Translations under genes and position numbers: made by a program
Shown here: piece by piece, positions 51,699 through 60,009 of the stretch
How the letters are laid out: the number at the start of each line of letters is the position of its first letter
How positions within the stretch are numbered: position 1 is the first letter of the stretch
Source of the DNA: Bacillota bacterium
GTDB taxonomy: Bacteria > Bacillota > Clostridia > Lachnospirales > Lachnospiraceae
NCBI GenBank assembly: GCA_023392535.1
Contig: JAEVYY010000031.1
Coordinates: 1 to 64,000 of the forward strand
Length of the DNA: 64,000 bases
Direction: 5' to 3'
Notes under the pieces: generated by a model
What the model saw: the letters and a program-made list of their open reading frames with translations, nothing else
What the model was told of the DNA's origin: nothing
Database searches by the model: none

Positions 51699-51742
51699 AA
51701 AGGCATATATTTTAGAAACATGAAAACCAGGATTATGATAAT

Positions 51743-52363
51743 ATGCCTAGAAAGATACACTTACTCTCATACAAAAGGCAGTCAAGCTTATTGTACCCAT
51801 TTATGATTGGTTTTACCATTGGCGTTGCAATCACGAATATATTTGCGCAATCAATTTTACTGCAAGAAGGTTATTTTAGTACCTATTCCTTGGAAAGATT
51901 GCAGTATGTCCAAATCGATCCGAATAAGTTGTTTTTTGGAATATTGCAGAATCGATTTCAAATTGTTTTATTGATTTTTATCATGGCTACCACAATTATT
52001 GGAATCATTAGTGCGCATCTATTTGCCGGATGGTATGGATTTTCTATGGGAGTCATGATTACAGTTTTGATAAACCGATTTGGATTAAAAGGCAGTATCT
52101 TATTTGCAGCTTGTATACTACCCCAGGTCATTTTTTATGTACCTGCGTTTAATTCATTATTGAACGAATGCAGAGATATCAGTTACATACTTTTTCTTCC
52201 CCAGAGATCCAGCCCCTATCATGAACATGGATCGACGCCTTCTTTCAAGAGGATTCCAAGAATATTAATGAGTTTAGGAGTTGTCATAATAGGAATCTTG
52301 CTTGAAAGTTATGTTAATCCTGTTGTCGTAACGAAAATAGTTACAATTTTAAAAATAATGTAA
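51743..52363 (+). CDS. spoIIM: Stage II sporulation protein M
   Basis: SpoIIM is the membrane scaffold of the SpoIID-SpoIIM-SpoIIP engulfment machine. The 206 residues contain about five membrane helices (at about 19-37, 70-92, 95-112, 120-138 and 172-200), with family segments YPFMIGFTIGVAITN, AGWYGFSMGVMITVLINRFG and ILPQVIFYVPAF. The presumed ribosome-binding site is AGGA 13 bases before the ATG. It lies between a Nudix gene and xerD, the expected position in Firmicutes. Confidence 0.9.
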   Translation: MPRKIHLLSYKRQSSLLYPFMIGFTIGVAITNIFAQSILLQEGYFSTYSLERLQYVQIDPNKLFFGILQNRFQIVLLIFIMATTIIGIISAHLFAGWYGFSMGVMITVLINRFGLKGSILFAACILPQVIFYVPAFNSLLNECRDISYILFLPQRSSPYHEHGSTPSFKRIPRILMSLGVVIIGILLESYVNPVVVTKIVTILKIM

Positions 52364-52386
52364 AATATTTTTAATAACTTTTTTTT

Positions 52387-52430
52387 ACAAGATGTTGTAC
52401 GACTCAAAAAATTGGTTGACGACATCTTGT
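52387..52430 (+). terminator. Hairpin after spoIIM
   Basis: ACAAGATGTTGT (52387-52398) pairs with ACGACATCTTGT (52419-52430), one G-U, 20-base loop, then GCTTTTC. The T tract is weak, so termination may be partial. Confidence 0.6.
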
Positions 52431-52481
52431 GCTTTTCAGAAAAAACTCCCTAAAACGTGTGGAAAATGAGGAAAATATTAA

Positions 52482-52510
52482 TTGCTTTTCTCTAAAATTC
52501 TTATTATAAT
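52482..52510 (+). promoter_or_regulatory. xerD promoter
   Basis: TTGCTT (52482-52487), 17 bases and TATAAT (52505-52510). Another TATAAT at 52538 has no good -35. Confidence 0.6.
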
Positions 52511-52566
52511 GTTAACTAGACGCTTTGAGATTTGCATTATAATTTGAGGGGAAGGGTTTGGTATTA

Positions 52567-53451
52567 ATGGAGAAGGAGATTACAGCATTTATTTCTTATT
52601 TACATAATGTGAAAGCAACGTCTAAAAATACTGAACTTTCATATAAAAGAGATTTAAGTAAGATGGGGCATTACTTGGAAGGACAAGGAATAACAGAAGC
52701 GAGAAAAGTTACAACTACAAATTTAAATTCTTATATTTTATATTTAGAAAAAAATAATTTTGCTGCGGCAACTGTATCAAGGAATATTGCGTCAATAAAA
52801 GCATTTTATCACTATTTGATAAGAGAAGGAATTACAACCGAAGATGTATCAGAAGCATTGAAGTCACCTAAAATTGAAAAAAAGATACCTGAAATTTTAT
52901 CGATGGAAGAAGTGTTCAAGCTTTTGGAACAGCCACAAGGTCGTTTGCCGAAAGAACTTAGGGATAAGGCAATGCTGGAATTGCTTTATGCAACAGGTAT
53001 CAGAGTGACGGAACTCATATCGTTAACGATGTCTGATATAAATTTGCAGATGGGATTTATAGTGTGCAAAGATGCTCATAAGGAACGAATTATACCCTTT
53101 GGTACAGAGGCTAAGAAAGCGTTGTTAGCGTATTTAAACAATGCCAGAGAGCATATGCTGACAGATAAAAAAGAGGAGACCTTATTTGTCAATTGTTCGG
53201 GACAGGCAATGAGCAGGCAAGGATTTTGGAAGATTATTAAGTTTTATGCAAAAAAGGCAGGAATTGTAGCAGATATTACTCCACATACAATTCGTCATTC
53301 ATTTGCAGCACATTTAGTAGAGAATGGTGCAGATCTAAGAAGTGTACAAGAAATGCTGGGACATTCCGATATTTCAACGACACAGATTTATGCGAATCTG
53401 AATCATAATAAAATAAGAGAAGTATATGCAAAGGCTCATCCAAGAGGATGA
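52567..53451 (+). CDS. xerD: Tyrosine recombinase XerD
   Basis: XerD resolves chromosome dimers at dif. The SAM-like N-terminal domain spans about 1-95, and the catalytic domain has Arg146 (ATGIRVTEL), His240 and Arg243 (HTIRHSF), and the nucleophile Tyr275 (TTQIYANL), with LGHS in between. I chose ATG 52567 (294 residues); a TTG three codons earlier is in frame after GAGGGG. It follows nudF-spoIIM as in B. subtilis (ripX). The last codons overlap a terminator stem. Confidence 0.93.
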   Translation: MEKEITAFISYLHNVKATSKNTELSYKRDLSKMGHYLEGQGITEARKVTTTNLNSYILYLEKNNFAAATVSRNIASIKAFYHYLIREGITTEDVSEALKSPKIEKKIPEILSMEEVFKLLEQPQGRLPKELRDKAMLELLYATGIRVTELISLTMSDINLQMGFIVCKDAHKERIIPFGTEAKKALLAYLNNAREHMLTDKKEETLFVNCSGQAMSRQGFWKIIKFYAKKAGIVADITPHTIRHSFAAHLVENGADLRSVQEMLGHSDISTTQIYANLNHNKIREVYAKAHPRG

Positions 53452-53459
53452 GCCTTTTA
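53431..53459 (+). terminator. Terminator overlapping the end of xerD
   Basis: AAGGCTCATCC (53431-53441) pairs with GGATGAGCCTT (53446-53456) around AAGA, followed by TT. The xerD stop is inside the stem. It can also serve the opposing aroF-type gene that ends at 53466. Confidence 0.85.
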
Positions 53460-53465
53460 TACACA

Positions 53466-54494
53466 TTATTCGCTGTCTGCGATATCGTAAATAAGCTGTT
53501 CGCTGGCTTTCCATCCAAGACATGGGTCTGTGATAGACTTTCCATAGATACCGCCACCTACTTTTTGGCAGCCCTCTTCAATATAACTCTCAATCATGAC
53601 ACCTTTCACAAGAGCATGGATATCTGGATTTATTTTACGATTATGCATCACTTCTTTAACAATACGTGTTTGCTGTTCGAAATGCTTGTTTGAATTCGCG
53701 TGGTTTGAATCTATTATGGTAGCGGGATACCGCAAATCCAGCTCACTATACATCTCAAGAAGTCGATTCAAATCTTCGTAGTGATAATTAGAAACCGCAT
53801 TTCCATGTTTACTGACTGCACCACGGAGTATCGTGTGGGCGAGCTCGTTACCCGAGGTATTTACCTCAAAGCCCCGATAAATAAAAGAATGTGGATGTTG
53901 TGCGGCATAAACAGAATTCAACATAACAGAGAAGTCACCACTGGTTGGATTTTTCATCCCGGCAGGTACATCGAAACCGCTGACCGTCAGGCGGTGTTGC
54001 TGATCCTCCACAGAACGTGCACCGATAGCCACGTAGGATAGAATATCAGAGACATATCCCCAATTTTCAGGATAAAGCATCTCATCTGCCGCAGTAAGCC
54101 CTGTTTCCTCTATTGCACGAATATGCATTTTTCTCATAGCTATCAGTCCTTGTAAAAAGTCTGGTTTTTTTTCGGGATCAGGCTGATGTACGATCCCTTT
54201 ATAGCCTTCCCCTGTGGTCCTTGGTTTATTGGTATAAATACGGGGAATCAGAATCAGTTTATCCTTTACTTTATCATGGATGCGGGCAAGTCGGTTAATA
54301 TAATCACAAACGGAATCCTCATTATCAGCAGAACAGGGTCCAATGATAACGAGAAATTTGTCTGATTTCCCGGTTATAACGTCTTTGATTTCCTGATCTC
54401 TTTTCTCTTTAATAGCAGCTAGTACTGTTGGAAGCGGATATTGCTGACGAATCTCTTCTGGCGATGGAAGCTTTTTTATAAAATCAAAACCCAT
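53466..54494 (-). CDS. aroF: 3-deoxy-7-phosphoheptulonate (DAHP) synthase, class I
   Basis: DAHP synthase joins PEP and erythrose 4-phosphate, the first step of aromatic amino-acid synthesis. The AroFGH-type barrel shows LVIIGPCSADNEDSV, LIPRIYTNKPRTTGEGYKG, GARSVEDQQHRL, GMKNPTSGDF and IIDSNHANSNK, with the metal-binding Cys61-like GPCS and His residues present. The 342 residues are normal. On the minus strand AAGGAGATAAAAATG gives a good start at 54494. The choice among aroF/G/H paralogues is arbitrary; feedback specificity cannot be read. Confidence 0.93.
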   Translation of the reverse strand: MGFDFIKKLPSPEEIRQQYPLPTVLAAIKEKRDQEIKDVITGKSDKFLVIIGPCSADNEDSVCDYINRLARIHDKVKDKLILIPRIYTNKPRTTGEGYKGIVHQPDPEKKPDFLQGLIAMRKMHIRAIEETGLTAADEMLYPENWGYVSDILSYVAIGARSVEDQQHRLTVSGFDVPAGMKNPTSGDFSVMLNSVYAAQHPHSFIYRGFEVNTSGNELAHTILRGAVSKHGNAVSNYHYEDLNRLLEMYSELDLRYPATIIDSNHANSNKHFEQQTRIVKEVMHNRKINPDIHALVKGVMIESYIEEGCQKVGGGIYGKSITDPCLGWKASEQLIYDIADSE

Positions 54495-54561
54495 TTTTAT
54501 CTCCTTAGTAGTTCATATAAATTGAAATGGAATCATTTCATTTTTTTTGTCAAACATGATT

Positions 54562-54590
54562 ATTATAGTATATAAGTGTTAGAAGCGCAA
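54562..54590 (-). promoter_or_regulatory. Promoter of the DAHP synthase gene
   Basis: On the minus strand TTGCGC (54590-54585), 17 bases and TATAAT (54567-54562). Its leader includes a small TGAAATG/CATTTCA inverted repeat. Confidence 0.55.
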
Positions 54591-54615
54591 GAAATCAAAT
54601 ATAAAACAATTTAAT

Positions 54616-55935
54616 TTAGCAAAGTTTCTTCAAAGCTATGATATGTAACCAAGTATGCAACAATTGACTAATCAGCAATCCCCATAGGTATCCCTGAATG
54701 CCAAAAGCAGGAATCGCAAAGAATACAAAAAACAAACGAATGGAAAGACTGATTAAGGAAAAACAAAAAGTAAGATTTGTTTTTCCGAGACCGTGCAGGA
54801 TACTGCCAAGTGTTGTTGATATATAGATAAATGGGCAGATAAAGCTAAGAGTCGTGATATAATTTCCAACGGTCGTGCTGGAAAATAAAAAGTTACCCAA
54901 AAAGTTTCCAAATAGCAAAAAGCCAGCGGTGCAAAGGAACCCTAAAATAAGGCAATATTGGATACTTTTATCTACGGCATGTTTAATTCTCTTAGAATTA
55001 CCAACGGCTTCCGCTTCTGATATGGTAGGAAGTAACATAACAGACAGAGAATTGGTAATCGTGCTTGGAAATAAAATGAGAGGTAATGCCATTCCGGTAA
55101 GTACACCATAGATACTAAGGGCAGCTTCTGAAGTCAAACCATGTCTTATGAGTGAATTGGGTATGTATACAGCCTCTATGCTTTGCAAAAGATTTAAGAT
55201 AATACGATTTGCACTTAATGGAGCCGCAAATGAAAAAACATCGGCGCTTGCAGATTTGTATTCTTTAATAGAAGGAAGGGATATCTGTTGGCGTACCTTG
55301 TAAAATCTTACATAAATAGCAATCATACTTATCAACATGGAAACAATCTCTCCAAGCACGAGTCCGATGACAGCACAATTAATTGTTAAGGAATAGCCTT
55401 CTTGCTGGCTTAAATAGTATAAATAGTAAACAGTACCCACACGTACTATTTGTTCTGCTAATTGAGTCACAGCAGGAAGACTGGCTTTTTTAATCCCATA
55501 AAAATATCCATTGATACAAGAGTGCAGGGAGGCAAAAGGGATTGATATAGCAATAATACGAAGTAAGGGCGCACAGCGCGCCTCGAGTAACATAAAAGTA
55601 GCTATTGGTACAGAATACAAGTATACGATATTACTTAAAAAGAGTGATAGGATCATCGAGAGACCAATGCCACTTAATAAAACGTGAAAAGAGTTTTTAT
55701 AATTATGGGTGGAAGGTTCACTTGCTATGAATTTTGATATTGATGTTTGTATGCCGGCGACACAAAAGGAGAAAGAAAGTGCAAGAACAGGTGCAATGAG
55801 TTGATAAATTCCCATTCCTTCTTCTCCGAATGTTTTTGATAAAAAAATACGGTAGAAAAAACCGATGATCCGAGTGATAAGACCAGTTATAGTAAGTATG
55901 ATTGTTCCTGTAATAAGTGGGGTTGTTTTACGCAT
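54616..55935 (-). CDS. spoVB: SpoVB-like polysaccharide/lipid flippase
   Basis: A polytopic membrane protein of the MVF (MOP) superfamily with about 12 hydrophobic segments. The N-terminus (TPLITGTIILTITGLITRIIGFFYRIFLSKTFGEEGMGIYQLIAP, read in pieces) matches SpoVB-type proteins, as do FAAPLSANRIILNLLQSIEAVYIP and the GILHGLGKTN-like ILHGLGKTNLTF. SpoVB in B. subtilis is needed for spore cortex. Related paralogues are general flippases, so the sporulation role is inferred. With 439 residues it is shorter than B. subtilis SpoVB (about 518). The gene runs in the same direction as aroF, 121 bases upstream of it. Confidence 0.82.
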   Translation of the reverse strand: MRKTTPLITGTIILTITGLITRIIGFFYRIFLSKTFGEEGMGIYQLIAPVLALSFSFCVAGIQTSISKFIASEPSTHNYKNSFHVLLSGIGLSMILSLFLSNIVYLYSVPIATFMLLEARCAPLLRIIAISIPFASLHSCINGYFYGIKKASLPAVTQLAEQIVRVGTVYYLYYLSQQEGYSLTINCAVIGLVLGEIVSMLISMIAIYVRFYKVRQQISLPSIKEYKSASADVFSFAAPLSANRIILNLLQSIEAVYIPNSLIRHGLTSEAALSIYGVLTGMALPLILFPSTITNSLSVMLLPTISEAEAVGNSKRIKHAVDKSIQYCLILGFLCTAGFLLFGNFLGNFLFSSTTVGNYITTLSFICPFIYISTTLGSILHGLGKTNLTFCFSLISLSIRLFFVFFAIPAFGIQGYLWGLLISQLLHTWLHIIALKKLC

Positions 55936-55981
55936 AGTAATCCGCTTTTAATATTTATTCATATATATGTAATTTGAAATA

Positions 55982-56010
55982 TTGACAGAACAAAAAAGGA
56001 GTGTTATTAT
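55982..56010 (+). promoter_or_regulatory. Promoter of nifS-nifU
   Basis: TTGACA (55982-55987), 17 bases and TATTAT (56005-56010). Confidence 0.72.
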
Positions 56011-56016
56011 GCAATT

Positions 56017-56046
56017 ACTAAATCCGTAGTGGTTTACTAGGAATTA
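56017..56046 (+). promoter_or_regulatory. Candidate Rrf2/IscR-type operator before nifS
   Basis: ACTAAATCCGTAGT (56017-56030) and TTTACTAGGAATTA (56033-56046) form an imperfect dyad (AATCC-TAGT against its complement) over the transcription start of the Fe-S assembly genes. Rrf2-family regulators bind similar sites. No regulator gene is adjacent. Confidence 0.35.
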
Positions 56047-56098
56047 AACATAGCACAAATAATTATAAAATGCTAGCACATAGATGGGAGGAATAATC

Positions 56099-57286
56099 AT
56101 GGAGAAAGTGATTTATTTAGATAATGCAGCCACAACAAGGACATCACCTGAAGTGGTGGAAGCAATGCTTCCGTATTTTACAGAATTTTATGGGAATCCG
56201 AGCAGTATCTATTCGCTTGCTGGAGATAGCAAGAGAGCAGTTACTGAGGCACGTGAAACCATTGCCAACTCGCTAGGTACCGAGACGAATGAGATATATT
56301 TTACAGCAGGAGGTTCAGAGGCAGATAATTGGGCATTGAAGGCAACAGCAGATGCTTATGCAGCAAAAGGAAAACATATCATAACTTCTAAAATTGAACA
56401 CCATGCGATTCTCCATACCTGTGAATATCTGGAAAAAAAAGGATATGATATTACTTATATTGATGTGGATGAGAATGGGATCGTCAAAGTAGAAGAGCTG
56501 GAAAAGGCAATCCGTCCAGATACGATACTGATATCTATTATGTTTGCCAATAATGAGATAGGGACAATACAACCAATAAAGGAAATTGGGGAAATTGCCC
56601 ATCGTAGAAAAATTTTATTTCACACAGATGCGGTACAGGCATATGGGCATATTCCTATCAATATTGAGGAATGTCACATAGATATGTTGAGTTCCAGCGG
56701 GCATAAAGTAAATGGACCAAAAGGAATTGGATTTTTGTATATTAGAAGAGGCGTTAAGATACGTTCTTTTCTACATGGCGGTCAGCAGGAGAGAGGTAGA
56801 AGAGCAGGCACAGAAAATGTTACTGGAATTGTTGGAATGGGTGCTGCTGTAAAACGTGCGTTTACCATTATGGCAGATAAAGCACAAAAAGAGATTGCAT
56901 TACGAGATTACATGATTTCAAGAATTAAACAAGAAGTTCCTTATTGCAGATTGAATGGTGATGAAAAGAAGCGGCTTCCCAATAATGTGAATTTCAGTTT
57001 TCAATTTATAGAAGGAGAATCTTTACTTATTAAATTGGATATGGAAGGAATTTGTGCTTCCAGTGGATCAGCATGCACGTCTGGATCCTTGGATCCGTCG
57101 CATGTAATGTTGGCAATCGGGTTACCTCATGAGATTGCACATGGTTCTTTAAGGCTCACTTTGAGTGAAGAAAATACAAAAGAAGAGATAGATTTTACCG
57201 TTGACAAGATAAAAGAAATCGTAGCATATCTTAGAAATATGTCACCTTTATATGAAGATTTTTTAAAAAATACGAAAAAGGAGTAA
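56099..57286 (+). CDS. nifS: Cysteine desulfurase (NifS/IscS type)
   Basis: This PLP enzyme takes sulfur from cysteine for Fe-S clusters and tRNA thiolation. Motifs: IYLDNAATTRTSPEVVEAM, GSEADNWALK, the PLP Lys in LSSSGHKVNGPKG, and the active-site Cys in ASSGSACTSGSLDPSHV. I chose ATG 56099 (395 residues) after GGGAGGAATAATC. The in-frame ATG five codons earlier overlaps that site. It is five bases ahead of nifU and just upstream of mnmA, a grouping that supplies both Fe-S assembly and tRNA thiolation. Confidence 0.95.
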   Translation: MEKVIYLDNAATTRTSPEVVEAMLPYFTEFYGNPSSIYSLAGDSKRAVTEARETIANSLGTETNEIYFTAGGSEADNWALKATADAYAAKGKHIITSKIEHHAILHTCEYLEKKGYDITYIDVDENGIVKVEELEKAIRPDTILISIMFANNEIGTIQPIKEIGEIAHRRKILFHTDAVQAYGHIPINIEECHIDMLSSSGHKVNGPKGIGFLYIRRGVKIRSFLHGGQQERGRRAGTENVTGIVGMGAAVKRAFTIMADKAQKEIALRDYMISRIKQEVPYCRLNGDEKKRLPNNVNFSFQFIEGESLLIKLDMEGICASSGSACTSGSLDPSHVMLAIGLPHEIAHGSLRLTLSEENTKEEIDFTVDKIKEIVAYLRNMSPLYEDFLKNTKKE

Positions 57287-57291
57287 ATATT

Positions 57292-57735
57292 ATGTATAGT
57301 GAAAAAGTAATGGATCATTTTAATAATCCCAGAAATCTGGGGGAAATAGAAAATGCAAGTGGTGTTGGAACGGTAGGAAATGCAAGATGTGGTGATATCA
57401 TGCGTATCTATTTGGATATCGATGAAAATCAAATTATAAGAGACTGTAAATTTAAAACATTTGGATGTGGAGCAGCAGTTGCGACAAGTAGTATGGCTAC
57501 CGAATTAGTAATAGGAAAGAGTATTAAGGAGGCCATGCAAGTGACCAATAAGGCAGTTATGGAGGCCTTGGACGGACTACCACCTGTTAAAGTGCATTGT
57601 TCTTTGCTTGCGGAAGAAGCGATTCATGCCGCGCTCTGGGATTATGCAGATAAAAATCACATTGTAATAGAGGGTTTGAGCAGACCGAAAACGGATATCC
57701 ATGAAGGGGAAGAGAACGAAGCAGAAGAATATTAA
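57292..57735 (+). CDS. nifU: Fe-S cluster assembly scaffold (NifU/IscU type)
   Basis: The scaffold on which NifS-derived sulfur and iron are assembled. The three conserved Cys are visible in GNARCGDIM, TFGCGAAVATSSM and KVHCSLLAEEAIHAAL. The protein has only the N-terminal IscU-like domain (147 residues), with no Fdx or Nfu domain. AAAAAGGAGTAAATATT overlaps the end of nifS and serves as its ribosome-binding site. The C-terminal tail is acidic (EGEENEAEEY). Confidence 0.94.
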   Translation: MYSEKVMDHFNNPRNLGEIENASGVGTVGNARCGDIMRIYLDIDENQIIRDCKFKTFGCGAAVATSSMATELVIGKSIKEAMQVTNKAVMEALDGLPPVKVHCSLLAEEAIHAALWDYADKNHIVIEGLSRPKTDIHEGEENEAEEY

Positions 57736-57736
57736 T

Positions 57737-57766
57737 TAGACAATCTCTGGAACAAAATGATATACT
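57737..57766 (+). promoter_or_regulatory. Possible internal promoter for mnmA
   Basis: TAGACA (57737-57742), 18 bases and TATACT (57761-57766), 38 bases before the mnmA start. Confidence 0.5.
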
Positions 57767-57803
57767 ATACTTTTAGGAAGAAAATGAAAGTGGAGATTGT
57801 CAG

Positions 57804-58880
57804 ATGAATAAAAAGGTCGTAGTGGGTATGTCTGGAGGTGTCGATTCCTCCGTGGCAGCCTACTTGTTAAAAAAGCAAGGGTATGATGTAATCGGTGTAA
57901 CGATGCAGATTTGGCAGGACGAAGAGGAAGTTGTGAAGGAAGAAAATGGGGGATGTTGTGGATTGTCTGCTGTGGATGATGCGAGACGTGTGGCTCAGAC
58001 CTTGGATATTCCCTATTATGTCATGAACTTTAAAAAAGAATTCAAGGAAAATGTGGTGGACTATTTTGTGGAAGAGTACCTACAGGGGAGAACACCGAAT
58101 CCTTGCATTGCATGTAACCGTTATGTGAAATGGGAATCTCTTCTTAAAAGAAGTCTTTCGATTGGAGCTGAATTTATTGCGACGGGTCATTATGCAAGAG
58201 TAGAACAGTTACCAAATGGCAGATATACACTTCGCATGTCAGCAACCGCTGATAAAGATCAGACCTATGCGCTATATAACCTGACGCAATATCAATTGGC
58301 ACATACCATGATGCCGGTGGGCGAATACACCAAAGATGAGATTCGTACCATTGCGAAAGAAATGTATCTACCAGTAGCGCATAAGCCAGATAGTCAGGAA
58401 ATTTGTTTTATACCGGACAATAATTACGCCGGATATATAGATGAAGTGGCAGTTGGTAGAGTACCAGGTGCTGGTAATTTTGTAACAGCGGATGGGGAGA
58501 TTTTAGGTGTTCATAAAGGTATTACGCATTATACAGTAGGCCAGAGAAAAGGATTAAATCTTTCCCTTGGGCATCCGGTATTTGTAACTGAGATCCGTCC
58601 GGAGACGAATGAAGTTGTTATTGGTGAAAATGAAGATGTTTATGCGACAGAGTTACTATGCGAAAAGTTGAATTTTATGTCCATAGAGGATTTAAGAGAG
58701 CCAAGAAAGGTTTTAGCAAAGATTCGATACAGCCATCGAGGTGATACCTGTTTGATTGAACGAATAGGAGATGATAAAATCAAGTGTACATTTGACCGAC
58801 CGGTCAGGGCAATTACACCTGGGCAGGCAGTCGTTTTTTACGAGGGTGAATATGTACTTGGCGGGGGAACGATCCTTTGA
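57804..58880 (+). CDS. mnmA: tRNA-specific 2-thiouridylase MnmA
   Basis: MnmA thiolates the wobble uridine of Lys, Glu and Gln tRNAs with sulfur from a cysteine desulfurase. The PP-loop is VVGMSGGVDSSVAAYLL. The catalytic Cys pair is in NPCIACNRYVK and DSQEICFIPD, and GHYARVE and TVGQRKGLN are further motifs. The 358 residues are normal. AAAGTGGAGATTGTCAG precedes the ATG. It follows nifS-nifU, and in many Firmicutes a dedicated NifS-like desulfurase supplies MnmA. Confidence 0.96.
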   Translation: MNKKVVVGMSGGVDSSVAAYLLKKQGYDVIGVTMQIWQDEEEVVKEENGGCCGLSAVDDARRVAQTLDIPYYVMNFKKEFKENVVDYFVEEYLQGRTPNPCIACNRYVKWESLLKRSLSIGAEFIATGHYARVEQLPNGRYTLRMSATADKDQTYALYNLTQYQLAHTMMPVGEYTKDEIRTIAKEMYLPVAHKPDSQEICFIPDNNYAGYIDEVAVGRVPGAGNFVTADGEILGVHKGITHYTVGQRKGLNLSLGHPVFVTEIRPETNEVVIGENEDVYATELLCEKLNFMSIEDLREPRKVLAKIRYSHRGDTCLIERIGDDKIKCTFDRPVRAITPGQAVVFYEGEYVLGGGTIL

Positions 58881-58890
58881 TCCGAATGCA

Positions 58891-58941
58891 AGATTACAAT
58901 GATGTGAATGAAACTGTTTGGCATCATTGTAATCTTATTTT
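58891..58941 (+). terminator. Bidirectional terminator between mnmA and the histidinol phosphatase gene
   Basis: AGATTACAATGATG (58891-58904) pairs with CATCATTGTAATCT (58922-58935), 17-base loop, then TTATTTTT. Confidence 0.8.
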
Positions 58942-58946
58942 TGGTC

Positions 58947-59762
58947 TTATAGTATTTTAAATTCCGGTAACCGGTTTTCATAAATACAGTAGTATTTAAA
59001 TCCCAATGATTTCAGGATATCAGATGCCTTGTCGAAATGGCTGGCGATATCTTCTGGTCTATGTGCATCTGAACCAACAGTGATAATTTCACCACCTAAT
59101 TCTTTATAACGTCTGATGATATCAATGCTTGGATTAGGTTCGTTCAGACCGGCACGGAAGCCACCAGTATTTAGTTCAATTCCTTTTTCGTTTTCTATGA
59201 GTAGTCTTAATATTTCATCAATCAGATCTGCATGTTGTGCATAAGAATAGTTTTTATTCTTATCTTTACCATAACGGACAACATAATCTAAATGACCAAA
59301 TACATCATAATTTTCAAAAGCTTTGATATCTTCAAGGATAGCAGAAAAATATTCCTCATAAGCGGCCCAGGAGGTACGACCTTCAAAGAAACTTGGATAG
59401 TAGGGGTCCCTTCCGTGGCAGATGTGTGCGGAGGCAATAATAAAATCATATTCCTGTTTTCTTATAAACATTAGCAATTCTTTTTTGATATGTGCCTGGA
59501 TGCCAAGTTCGACTCCGAATAAAATCTGAATTTGATTCCTATATTTTTCCTTTAAAGTAGCAAGATCATAGAGATATGAATCAACATTGAGCAAGAATAT
59601 CGGTGCTTGATTATCAACATATACATAGTCAATATCGTGGTGTTCTGTAAAACACATATGAGTGAGTTTTCTTTTTATTCCGCTACGTATCATATCTTCC
59701 ATCTTTGCGGTAGAATCCCCTGAAAAATTAGAATGTAAATGAAAATCAGATGTGAGAGCCAT
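58947..59762 (-). CDS. hisK: PHP-family histidinol-phosphatase
   Basis: A PHP-domain metallophosphatase of the HisK/HisJ type, which removes phosphate from histidinol phosphate. Metal ligands are visible in SDFHLHSNFSGDS, CFTEHHDIDY, GVELGIQAH, IIASAHICHGRDPYY and VFGHLDYVVRYG, with GSDAHRPEDIA near the C-terminus. The 271 residues are normal. On the minus strand ATGGAGGAAATAT precedes the start. No other his gene is near, so the substrate is inferred from the family; related PHP phosphatases act on other substrates. Confidence 0.85.
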   Translation of the reverse strand: MALTSDFHLHSNFSGDSTAKMEDMIRSGIKRKLTHMCFTEHHDIDYVYVDNQAPIFLLNVDSYLYDLATLKEKYRNQIQILFGVELGIQAHIKKELLMFIRKQEYDFIIASAHICHGRDPYYPSFFEGRTSWAAYEEYFSAILEDIKAFENYDVFGHLDYVVRYGKDKNKNYSYAQHADLIDEILRLLIENEKGIELNTGGFRAGLNEPNPSIDIIRRYKELGGEIITVGSDAHRPEDIASHFDKASDILKSLGFKYYCIYENRLPEFKIL

Positions 59763-59799
59763 ATATTTCCTCCATATTCATTTTATTATGGTCTCCTAG

Positions 59800-59828
59800 A
59801 GTGTAACCGATTTTGGCAAAAAAATCAA
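59800..59828 (-). promoter_or_regulatory. Promoter of the histidinol-phosphatase gene
   Basis: On the minus strand TTGATT (59828-59823), 17 bases and TACACT (59805-59800). Confidence 0.5.
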
Positions 59829-59897
59829 AAAAATAGTAAGAAAAGGTGATTTTTCCACCATTCTTTCAAATTTAAAAAAGATTTTTGAAAATACATC

Positions 59898-59926
59898 TTG
59901 AATTTTTCTACTGAACCTTGTAAAAT
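59898..59926 (+). promoter_or_regulatory. gap promoter
   Basis: TTGAAT (59898-59903), 17 bases and TAAAAT (59921-59926). A small palindrome (AATCATA/TATGATT, 59951-59969) lies in the leader. Confidence 0.6.
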
Positions 59927-60009
59927 AAACGTGCTGATAAAAATTTGACAATCATATCCTATATGATTTTCATAAAAAAATATTTATTTAATTCTAGGAG
60001 GAATTACAA

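Noticed and set aside
53448..54041. Plus-strand open frames of 60-86 codons under the DAHP synthase gene
   Set aside because: They are complements of aroF coding sequence and have no homology that I recognise.
54520..54549. TGAAATG/CATTTCA followed by T8 as a plus-strand terminator
   Set aside because: No plus-strand gene ends nearby other than xerD, which already has its own terminator at 53431. The stem is weak and AT-rich, and it lies in the aroF leader on the other strand.
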